A DNA stretch of 43,191 nucleotides. It comes from JBEIJQ01 sp040380145 (lineage in GTDB: Bacteria; Bacteroidota; Bacteroidia; Chitinophagales; Saprospiraceae). The position numbers and the translations under genes are program-made. Within the stretch, counting starts at the first letter, position 1, and every line of letters starts with the position of its first letter. The DNA is taken from NCBI GenBank assembly GCA_040380145.1, contig JBEIJQ010000006.1, forward strand, positions 1 through 43,191, read 5' to 3'. The notes beneath the pieces were generated by a model, which saw only the letters and a list, made by a program, of their open reading frames with translations, searched no databases and had not been told where the DNA came from. Below are positions 36,975 through 43,191 of the stretch, in pieces.

Positions 36975-37439
36975 TCAGATATTTGCTTGGGGGCTAGGTG
37001 TGTTTGAGGGAGGCATCGGTTTTTGTTGGAGGAGTTGCCTGGCCAATTTGTGCTCGTTTGTGATCCTTTTGAACTCAAGGCTTTTGGATCCGAAATTGAT
37101 CAGCAGTCCTGTTTCCAATTTATAGGCCTCCAAATAATTCAATGCCTGCGCGAGGTGGGCATCGTCTAGCTTGGCTACGGCTTTCAACTCGACCATGATC
37201 ATGCTTTCAACCAAAAAATCAACCCTCCGCTTACCCACCTCTATTCCCTCGTAATAAATGGCCATTTCAAGCTCCCTCGAAAATCCCAATCCCTGCCTGC
37301 CCAACTCAATGGCCAAACACCGCTGATAAATCACCTCCGGAAATCCACCGCCCAACGCTGTATGAACCCTCATCGCACAACCAATGATTTTTCCCGTCCA
37401 TTCGGAATACCTGTACCGTTCATTCACGATTTTTTTCAT
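36975..37439 (-). CDS. GxxExxY protein (PD-(D/E)xK superfamily-like)
   Basis: A 154-residue protein of the GxxExxY family (TIGR04256-like). The name-giving motif reads GFPEVIY within LGGGFPEVIYQRCLAIELGR. Later YEGIEVGKRRVDFLVESMIM leads to VELKAV, an apparent D...ELK nuclease-type site of the PDDEXK_3 group, followed by AQALNYLEAYKLETGLLINFG. The start at 37439 (MKKIVNERYRYSEWTGKIIG) is preferred because homologues begin near the NERY/LTxxI region. It is transcribed with mod and res but is not a component of known type III systems. The family has no established function. Confidence 0.85.
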   Translation of the reverse strand: MKKIVNERYRYSEWTGKIIGCAMRVHTALGGGFPEVIYQRCLAIELGRQGLGFSRELEMAIYYEGIEVGKRRVDFLVESMIMVELKAVAKLDDAHLAQALNYLEAYKLETGLLINFGSKSLEFKRITNEHKLARQLLQQKPMPPSNTPSPQANI

Positions 37440-37460
37440 AATAAAAGTTTTAAAAGTGAA

Positions 37461-37535
37461 AAAATCAAAAACCAATCAAAAACCAATCAAAAACAAAAAA
37501 TCAACGAAATCAAATAATCATCTCAATCAACGATC
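37461..37535 (-). repeat. Right inverted repeat of the GxxExxY unit
   Basis: On the minus strand this reads GGATCGTTGATTGAGATGAT and then TTGAT words with T runs, including two direct copies of GATTGGTTTTT. It overlaps the final codons and stop of mod and mirrors 36831-36904. The two repeats bound a 705-base unit containing only the GxxExxY gene. Confidence 0.65.
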
Positions 37536-39130
37536 CTGTGGATTTCATAAGGCAACTGGCAGAAATCAATTCTATACTCCAGCAGAGTGTAATCGTCTAC
37601 GTATTTGGCCGGGGCAAAAACCAACCGTTGCCTGCCCGTGAATTTCGGCATGCCCCGAACAGCATTCAGCGTCAAGGCGTGCTGCTTCAGCCAGTCTAAA
37701 TCGGGCTCATACAACATATACAGTTCGTAATGCTCGGTACCACCAATGTAGTTCGTTTCTCGGCGCAGATCGGCCAAGTTGAATTCTTGTCCAGTAGCGG
37801 TGAAAAAAATATAACGGGCCAACTCTTCATAGCTCGGCAGGTTCTCCCCCCTAAGCAAACTCTCCATCTCAATGGCCGGTCCCAAGGTGAAATAACTGAA
37901 AGTGCCCCCGGTGCCCCTCCTAAGCGCTTCACTCTTGGCGCCCGAAACTCCCGTAATAACTCTGCGAACCCGCTCGGCCGTGATGGTGTTGGCATAATCC
38001 TCCTGCTCCACCAAAATAAACCTCCTGTTCCCACCGTCCTCTCTGTTCAACTCCATGACCGCCTGCGCTGTAGTGCCCGATCCTGCAAATGAATCAAGAA
38101 CGATGGAGTCTTTGTCGGTGGCGATTTGAAGAATTCGTGTAATCAGTCTAACTGGTTTAGGTGTGTCAAAAGTTGTAGCATTTCCAAAAATTGAAATAAC
38201 TTCTTTTTTTGCTTCTTGGTTATGACCTGCTTCTTGGTTTGTCCACCAAGTCCAAGGCGTACTGCCCTCCCTTTCATTCAAGTATGTTTTTCTTCGAGGC
38301 ATACCTTTTCCGTCATTGCCGAACCACATTCGTCCTTCTTTAAGCAATCTTTGGTAAACTTCTTCAACATTTTTCCAACACCTCCCATTGGGAGGATAAT
38401 ACTTTACACCCGCAGGAGTAACAATTTCATACATTTGATTTGGCCTAAACCCTTGTGCAGTAAAATCAGAAGATACCCACGGACCAAGTTTATCATTATC
38501 GGGATTCTTAAATTGTGAAATTTGTTCCTCGGACATTTCAAGTTTTCTAAGCGTGTCGTAAAAAAGGTCATAATTTTTTGCATATGAAACCACAAATTCG
38601 TGACCCGCGCCTACAACGACTCTATTGTCAGGGGACGTACGATTTTGCCACATGATATTTGCCACAAAATTATCGCCGCCGAAAATCTCATCGAGCAACA
38701 ATCTCAGGGTGTGCTGTTCGTGATCGTCTATTGATACAAATATGGCGCCGTCTTCGCTCAACAGTTCGCGGAGCAATTTCAGGCGGGGCATCATCATGCA
38801 GAGCCATTTGTCGTGTCTGGTCAGGTCTTCTTTGTCCACCACGTTGCCCAGCCATTCTTTGAGCATGGGGCTGTTCACATTGTCGTTGTACACCCAATTT
38901 TCGTTGCCGGTATTGTAGGGCGGATCAATGTAGATGCACTTGACCCGACCCGCATAGGTGGGCAGCAGCGCTTTGAGGGCCTTGAGATTGTCGCCCTGAA
39001 CGATCAGATTGTCGTGCAAAGAGAGGCGATCGGTCAAACTCCATTCTTTTTGGGGCACCAGTTGGTGGTGGTTCACCGAAAGGTGGTGGTTTTGAACGAA
39101 GGTTTTGCCTTTGAATTGAAGTGTCGGCAT
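37523..39130 (-). CDS. mod: Type III DNA methyltransferase, Mod subunit
   Basis: A 535-residue beta-class adenine-N6 methyltransferase: the catalytic DPPYNTG (69-75) precedes the AdoMet-binding DSFAGSGTTAQAVMEL (near residue 348), the order typical of Mod proteins. The region between them (about 143-341) is the target-recognition domain and is encoded by strikingly AT-rich DNA compared with the flanking conserved segments. The last codons and the TGA stop coincide with the right inverted repeat of the GxxExxY unit, so the C-terminus may have been altered by its insertion. It is cotranscribed with the GxxExxY gene and res. Confidence 0.9.
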   Translation of the reverse strand: MPTLQFKGKTFVQNHHLSVNHHQLVPQKEWSLTDRLSLHDNLIVQGDNLKALKALLPTYAGRVKCIYIDPPYNTGNENWVYNDNVNSPMLKEWLGNVVDKEDLTRHDKWLCMMMPRLKLLRELLSEDGAIFVSIDDHEQHTLRLLLDEIFGGDNFVANIMWQNRTSPDNRVVVGAGHEFVVSYAKNYDLFYDTLRKLEMSEEQISQFKNPDNDKLGPWVSSDFTAQGFRPNQMYEIVTPAGVKYYPPNGRCWKNVEEVYQRLLKEGRMWFGNDGKGMPRRKTYLNEREGSTPWTWWTNQEAGHNQEAKKEVISIFGNATTFDTPKPVRLITRILQIATDKDSIVLDSFAGSGTTAQAVMELNREDGGNRRFILVEQEDYANTITAERVRRVITGVSGAKSEALRRGTGGTFSYFTLGPAIEMESLLRGENLPSYEELARYIFFTATGQEFNLADLRRETNYIGGTEHYELYMLYEPDLDWLKQHALTLNAVRGMPKFTGRQRLVFAPAKYVDDYTLLEYRIDFCQLPYEIHRIVD

Positions 39131-39248
39131 GGTTCGTTATTTCAAGGGGTAGGGGTGGTACAATATGGTGGAGGCAGAGTGATTTCTGAAGTCGGCTAAC
39201 CGACTTTGTAGGGCGGCGTTCTAAAGTTGCCTTAAACGTTAGTGGATA

Positions 39249-39256
39249 CAAATATA
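39249..39256 (-). promoter_or_regulatory. Candidate -7 promoter box for mod
   Basis: The minus strand reads TTTTGGCTATATTTGT, containing the exact box TATATTTG. The same TTTTGG...CTATATTTGT string occurs before pruA. It lies about 120 bases before the mod ATG within very AT-rich DNA. Confidence 0.5.
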
Positions 39257-39329
39257 GCCAAAATGTTTTAATATTTATTTTTTTCGAAAAAAAGAAAAAA
39301 ATTGGCCGAAGTCCGTGCCCGCTTAAAAA

Positions 39330-39361
39330 AAAATCCCGCCCCATCATAGGGGCGGGATTTT
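39330..39361 (-). terminator. Terminator of the T9SS Ig-repeat gene
   Basis: A 13-bp perfect stem (AAATCCCGCCCC and its complement plus one A-T pair) with a six-base loop is followed on the minus strand by a run of Ts. It lies 21 bases after the stop of the surface protein gene and before the mod promoter. Confidence 0.88.
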
Positions 39362-39382
39362 CTAGCATCCGTTCGCGCAGCG

Positions 39383-42085
39383 TCAACGGGCGATCAGCAC
39401 GGGCACGGTGCGCACCTGTTGGTCAGAGACGAGGCGCACGACAAAGGTGCCGTTGCCGAGGCCGGTCAAATCGAAAATCAGGGCGGTTTGGCCATTGGCC
39501 GTGCGACGGGCCACTTGGCGGCCTTGGGCATCGAAAACGAACGCCGTGCCGGTGAAGGGGTGTTCCGTTTCGACCGTGAAAAGGCCGGAGGCGGGATTGG
39601 GGAAAACCCGCAGGGCATATGTTCCGGCTTCGTTCAATCCCACGCCGGTGATGTTGATCGGATCGGATTCCGCCGTACAGCCGTTGGCGTCCGTGACGAC
39701 GACCGTGTAAGCGCCGTTTTGGACAGCGGTGATAGACTGGCCGTTTGCGCCGGCGATCAGTTGACCGTTGAAATACCATTCGTATTGGGCAAAACTGCCC
39801 GATATCGTCAGTACAAAGTTGGATTCGGTGACGATGGGCGTCGGGGCGGGGAAGACTTCCACGGTTGCATCCGTATCATCGGAGCAGCCGGCCACATTGG
39901 TCACGGTCACCGAATAATCGGTTGTGCCAAGAGGCGAAACAGAAATGTCGGCAGTGGTCTCGCCATTCGACCACAGGTAGCTAGAACCGCCGGTGGCCGT
40001 CAAAATGGCCAAGTCGCCGCTGCAGATTTCCGTGGGGCCATTGATTTCGGCGATGGGCGAGGGGAGAACCGTCACATTGATGTCTGCGGAGGCCGTGCAC
40101 CCGTTGGGGGCGGTGACCGTGACCCAGAAAAGGTTGGTGTTGGTCGTTCCGACCGTTACCGAGGCGGTGGTTTCGCCGGTGCCCCAGAGGTAGGAGCCGC
40201 CGCCGTTGGCGGTCAGTTGGGTGCTGTCGCCGTCGCAGAAGGTCGTGATTCCGGTAATACCGGCGGTCGGGTTGGCATTGACCGTCACGCTGACGGAAGC
40301 CGAAGCGGTGCAGTTGCCCGGATAGGTGACGGTCACCGACAGGTTTTCGTCGGTGGCGGGCGCAATGGAAATGCTCTGGTTGGTTTCGCCGTTCGACCAT
40401 TGGTAGGCGTCGGCGCCGGAAGCCGTCAAAACGGTGCCGTTGCCCGCGCAAACGGAGGCAGTGCCCGTGATCGTGGCGGTGGGATTGTTGGTCACATCCA
40501 CCGTTTGGGCAGCGGAAGCGCTGCAGCCGGTGTTCGAGTCGGTGACCGTGACGGAGTATACGGTCGTCGCGGCCGGGGCGATGGAAATGGCTGCGATGGT
40601 TTCGCCGCCGTCCCAAAGGTAAGTGTCGCCGCCGGCAGCGGTGAGGATGCTCGAAGCGCCGGTACAAAGGGCTGCGGGGCCGGAAACGGAAACGGTCGGG
40701 TTGGGCAATACACCGACGGTCTGCGCGGCGGAGGCCGTACAACCAGAAGCGTCGGTCACCGTCACGGAGTAGGAGGTCTGTGCGAGGGGGGCCACGGAAA
40801 TGGTGGCCGTCGTAGCACCCTGCGACCACACAAAACCGTTGCCGGGCTGTGAAGTGGCGGTCAGTGAAACGGCGGTGCCCGCACATTCATCGGCGGGGGC
40901 GTTGATCGAAAGGGACGGGACTGGCAGCACATCTACGGTAACATCCGCCGAAGCGGTGCAGCCCGCTGCGTCGGTACCCGTTACGGAGTAGGTGGTCTGA
41001 ACTGTTGGGGAGACAGCCGTACCAGCTCCGGAAGCGCCGGTTGACCACAGGTAATCCACCGCGCCATTGGCAGCCAGTGCGGCGCTCGTGCCGTCGCAGA
41101 TCTCGGTGGGCCCGAGGGCCGTGACCGCCGGAGCAGTGCCGAGGCCGACCACGATCGACTCGGAAGCCACGCAGCCGTTGGCGGCGGTGACCGTCACCGA
41201 AAAGGTGTCGGAAGGCAGTGCGGTCAAGTCTTCGGTCGTTTCTCCGTTGCTCCAGTTAAAGACATAAGGTGCCGTGCCGCTCAAAAGGGCGAGATCGGCG
41301 GAGCCGTTCGCGAGGCCCGGACAACTGTTGGTCGAACTCAGCGAAACCTGTAGGTTGTTGGGCACGGGGTTGGCAGAACCGGGCGTCAAGGTCGCCGGAC
41401 AGATCGTGGTCAGATCGAGGGCGGAGGTGTCGATGAAGCGGGTATTGAAAGAATCCAAAGGAAACGGGCCGGGCGCAGTGCCGAACACATTGGTGGCTGC
41501 CCATTGGCCGTTCACGCGCAAAAGCGCCTCGATCAAAAACGACATGCCGGGGAAAACCGGAAAGCCGAGATCGTCGGCATAGACATTGTACACGCCGGTG
41601 AGCAGTTCAAAGGCCACAGCGTCGTACACGCCCGTCCAGGGTTGTAGGTCGAGGGTTCCGTTGTTGTCGGTGTCGAGATCCGTGCCCACGGTGCCCGAAA
41701 AATCCGACACGAGCAGATAGGTATTGCATCCGTTCTCGATGTCGGGCACGAAATCCTGCACCAACACCGAGGTTTGGGCGTTGGGCGGCGGCAGGAGCAC
41801 CGTGGCCGCGTCGCGCTGGAGGAACAGGCCGTTGGCGCCGATGGTGTTGCCTGTGAGGTTGACGGCTTGATCCACCACACCGGCGTTGGCCGCGTCGCCT
41901 TCGATGACCACCAGCCACACATTGGTGAGCGCTGAATTCGGCGGACCGGCGATTTCCACGAACTCATTGCCGTTGTCGGTGCCGGGCGGGTTGAAGAATA
42001 TTTCGTTGAACTGGATCTGAGCGTTCAGCGCCAGGGATCCGAAAAGAACGGCCATCACGGCCATAGAGTAGCGAAGGGGCTTCAT
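39383..42085 (-). CDS. T9SS-secreted surface protein with Ig/SprB-like repeats
   Basis: A 900-residue protein. The start at 42085 gives the signal peptide MKPLRYSMAVMAVLFGSLALNAQ; the frame upstream is not signal-like. Residues ~24-200 resemble a lamin-tail/LTD domain (IQFNEIFFNPPGTDNGNEFV), then seven or so Ig-like/SprB-type repeats of ~75 residues with YLWSTGA- or YLWSNGETT-like cores and NGCTASA ends follow. A ~75-residue T9SS type A sorting domain (VFPNPASGLFTVE, DAQGRQVARR, GNGTFVVRLVS) ends the protein. It should be exported to the cell surface, with a likely adhesive or structural role; the ligand is unknown. Confidence 0.88.
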   Translation of the reverse strand: MKPLRYSMAVMAVLFGSLALNAQIQFNEIFFNPPGTDNGNEFVEIAGPPNSALTNVWLVVIEGDAANAGVVDQAVNLTGNTIGANGLFLQRDAATVLLPPPNAQTSVLVQDFVPDIENGCNTYLLVSDFSGTVGTDLDTDNNGTLDLQPWTGVYDAVAFELLTGVYNVYADDLGFPVFPGMSFLIEALLRVNGQWAATNVFGTAPGPFPLDSFNTRFIDTSALDLTTICPATLTPGSANPVPNNLQVSLSSTNSCPGLANGSADLALLSGTAPYVFNWSNGETTEDLTALPSDTFSVTVTAANGCVASESIVVGLGTAPAVTALGPTEICDGTSAALAANGAVDYLWSTGASGAGTAVSPTVQTTYSVTGTDAAGCTASADVTVDVLPVPSLSINAPADECAGTAVSLTATSQPGNGFVWSQGATTATISVAPLAQTSYSVTVTDASGCTASAAQTVGVLPNPTVSVSGPAALCTGASSILTAAGGDTYLWDGGETIAAISIAPAATTVYSVTVTDSNTGCSASAAQTVDVTNNPTATITGTASVCAGNGTVLTASGADAYQWSNGETNQSISIAPATDENLSVTVTYPGNCTASASVSVTVNANPTAGITGITTFCDGDSTQLTANGGGSYLWGTGETTASVTVGTTNTNLFWVTVTAPNGCTASADINVTVLPSPIAEINGPTEICSGDLAILTATGGSSYLWSNGETTADISVSPLGTTDYSVTVTNVAGCSDDTDATVEVFPAPTPIVTESNFVLTISGSFAQYEWYFNGQLIAGANGQSITAVQNGAYTVVVTDANGCTAESDPINITGVGLNEAGTYALRVFPNPASGLFTVETEHPFTGTAFVFDAQGRQVARRTANGQTALIFDLTGLGNGTFVVRLVSDQQVRTVPVLIAR

Positions 42086-42142
42086 GAGAGGGGCTTGGTT
42101 AGAGTGGAATATTTTGCGGCGCAAATATCCGAAGATCTCCGG

Positions 42143-42150
42143 CAAATCTA
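42143..42150 (-). promoter_or_regulatory. Candidate -7 promoter box for the T9SS Ig-repeat gene
   Basis: The minus strand reads TAGATTTG, an exact TAnnTTTG match, about 58 bases before the ATG at 42085. A second near match, GATATTTG, lies 22 bases downstream of it. Confidence 0.4.
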
Positions 42151-42189
42151 TTGCCTTAACGGTAAATTAACCTTGGCCCTTCCGTTGTC

Positions 42190-42825
42190 CTACAGGTTGC
42201 CGTAACGGTAGATGGGAAGCATTTCTCCTCCGTTGGGTTCGACTTCGCTGAGTACTTTGATCAGGCCGTCGTGGAGATCGTACACCCAACCGTGCAGGTA
42301 TGGATATCCGTTGTTTTTCCAGGAGGTCTGCACGATGGATGTCTCGGCCAAGTTGAGCACCTGCTCCACCACGTTGAGTTCGATCAACCGCTTGGTCTTT
42401 TCGTTTTCGTCCGTGATCGCATCGAGTTCCGATTGGTGAAACCGATAAACGTCTTTGATGTGCCGGAGCCATTTGTTGATCAGGCCCAGCGAGTTGTTGG
42501 ACAACGCCGCTTTCACCCCGCCGCAGCCGTAATGGCCGCACACGATGATGTGTTTGACTTGGAGCACTTCCACGGCGTACTGCAGGACACTCAACAGGTT
42601 GAGGTCGGTATGGATCACGAGGTTCGCCACGTTGCGGTGGATAAATATCTCGCCGGGCTGGGTCTGCGTGATCTCGTTGGGCGGCACCCGGCTGTCCGAA
42701 CAACCGATCCACAGAAATTCCGGTCGCTGGATATCCACCAATCGCTTGAAGTAATCGGGATCGTCTTGGACTTTGGATTGGGCCCAGGCTTTGTTTTCCA
42801 GCAGGAGTCGTTGATAGTGTTTCAT
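42190..42825 (-). CDS. Beta-class carbonic anhydrase
   Basis: A 211-residue zinc enzyme that hydrates CO2 to bicarbonate. The zinc ligands and catalytic dyad are seen in GCSDSRV (Cys 42, Asp 44, Arg 46) and GHYGCGG (His 98, Cys 101); the substrate-side segment HRNVANLVIHTDLN is also present. This is the E. coli Can-type length. It follows, after 20 bases, a SulP/STAS-type transporter gene in the same direction, a pairing that suggests bicarbonate or sulfate transport coupled to CO2 hydration. Confidence 0.94.
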   Translation of the reverse strand: MKHYQRLLLENKAWAQSKVQDDPDYFKRLVDIQRPEFLWIGCSDSRVPPNEITQTQPGEIFIHRNVANLVIHTDLNLLSVLQYAVEVLQVKHIIVCGHYGCGGVKAALSNNSLGLINKWLRHIKDVYRFHQSELDAITDENEKTKRLIELNVVEQVLNLAETSIVQTSWKNNGYPYLHGWVYDLHDGLIKVLSEVEPNGGEMLPIYRYGNL

Positions 42826-42845
42826 GTGCAGGTTGGATAAATGTA

Positions 42846-43190
42846 TCAGGAGGGTTTGTTGGCGAGGGACGGGAACAGGTGTTGTTGAGAGGGGCTATGC
42901 TTGATCTCCACCGAAATGTTCTTGAAAGGGGCGACCTCGACGAAATCGTTGACCGTTTCTATCACGTCCAGATCGATGAAGTTCACTTGGCCGAGGTCGA
43001 GGATCACCTCGGAGTCTTCGGGGATCTGTTCCAATACGGCGCGCACTTCGGATTTGTGCATGAACGAAAGGTCCTTGCGGAATCGGATCAGATGGCGATT
43101 GCCGTCTTTGACTTGTACGACGGCAGATTTGAAGTTGCTGCGGACGATGAACAAGGTGCCGACCACCAGGCCGATGCAAATACCCACCAA
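42846..43190 (-). CDS. SulP-type anion transporter, C-terminal STAS part (partial)
   Basis: The frame runs to the end of the window, so the N-terminal part is missing. The first ~18 visible residues (VGICIGLVVGTLFIVRSNF) are the last transmembrane helix. The rest is a STAS domain with LIRFRKDLSFMHKSEVRAVL, VILDLGQVNFIDLDVIETVN and DFVEVA. This arrangement is that of SulP/SLC26 transporters, which move sulfate or bicarbonate. The adjacent carbonic anhydrase favours bicarbonate, but the substrate cannot be read from this fragment. Confidence 0.85.
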   Translation of the reverse strand: MVGICIGLVVGTLFIVRSNFKSAVVQVKDGNRHLIRFRKDLSFMHKSEVRAVLEQIPEDSEVILDLGQVNFIDLDVIETVNDFVEVAPFKNISVEIKHSPSQQHLFPSLANKPS

Positions 43191-43191
43191 C

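Noticed and set aside
37461..37535. Short AATCAAAAACC repeats as a phase-variation tract for the restriction system
   Set aside because: There are only two full direct copies and they lie outside the coding frames of mod and res, so slippage would not switch either gene. The inverted-repeat explanation fits better.

Overview
The window is a stretch of a bacterial chromosome from the phylum Bacteroidota, most likely a Saprospiria-type or related environmental lineage. The evidence is the type IX secretion system (T9SS) cargo signatures (a CHU_C-like gliding-motility C-terminal domain in the first gene and two type A sorting domains), many lipoproteins, an OmpA protein with thrombospondin type 3 repeats, Bacteroidota-type TAnnTTTG promoter boxes and weak or absent Shine-Dalgarno sequences. 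Base composition is clearly GC-rich except in the restriction-modification island near 34.3-39.3 kb.

Layout. 1-1.1 kb: the 3' end of a LamG/CHU_C secreted protein overlapping tsaE. 1.1-4.2 kb: a leftward block with a SlyD-like isomerase, tRNA-Met, a duplicated DUF1599 protein, miaE and an SH3-domain lipoprotein. 4.6-7.6 kb: pruA and a beta-propeller-like lipoprotein, rightward. 7.6-14.9 kb: one giant leftward gene for a fungalysin (M36) metalloprotease with PKD, SprB/Ig-like, HYR and beta-helix regions and a T9SS sorting tail, cut in two by an in-frame amber codon. 15-19.4 kb: a frameshifted NifU-like gene, a secreted YihQ-type GH31 glycosidase and a HEAT-cyclophilin lipoprotein. 19.6-28.9 kb: metabolic and envelope genes (3-hydroxyacyl-CoA dehydrogenase, dihydroorotase, DUF72, isocitrate dehydrogenase, OmpA, a TPR protein, RidA). 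29-30.8 kb: a PhoB/PhoR-like two-component pair. 30.8-33.6 kb: a compact leftward operon (PGI/PMI, purS, rsmI, MarR, small protein). 33.8-39.1 kb: yraN, then a type III restriction-modification locus (mod, res) with a GxxExxY nuclease-like gene wedged between, flanked by imperfect inverted repeats. 39.4-43.2 kb: a second T9SS-secreted Ig-like repeat protein, a beta-carbonic anhydrase and the STAS end of a SulP-type transporter.

Most of the window is ordinary housekeeping and envelope biology. The items that deserve attention are: (1) the single amber codon (apparently CAG to TAG) separating a metalloprotease from its own secretion signal; (2) a one-base deletion in the neighbouring nifU-like gene, exactly at its first Fe-S cysteine codon; (3) the GxxExxY unit with terminal inverted repeats inserted at the mod/res junction; and (4) an AT-rich target-recognition segment inside mod that suggests domain exchange. 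I see no CRISPR array, transposase, integrase or prophage. The first three could partly reflect assembly errors (1, 2) or a repetitive intergenic element (3), and each has a decisive check stated below.
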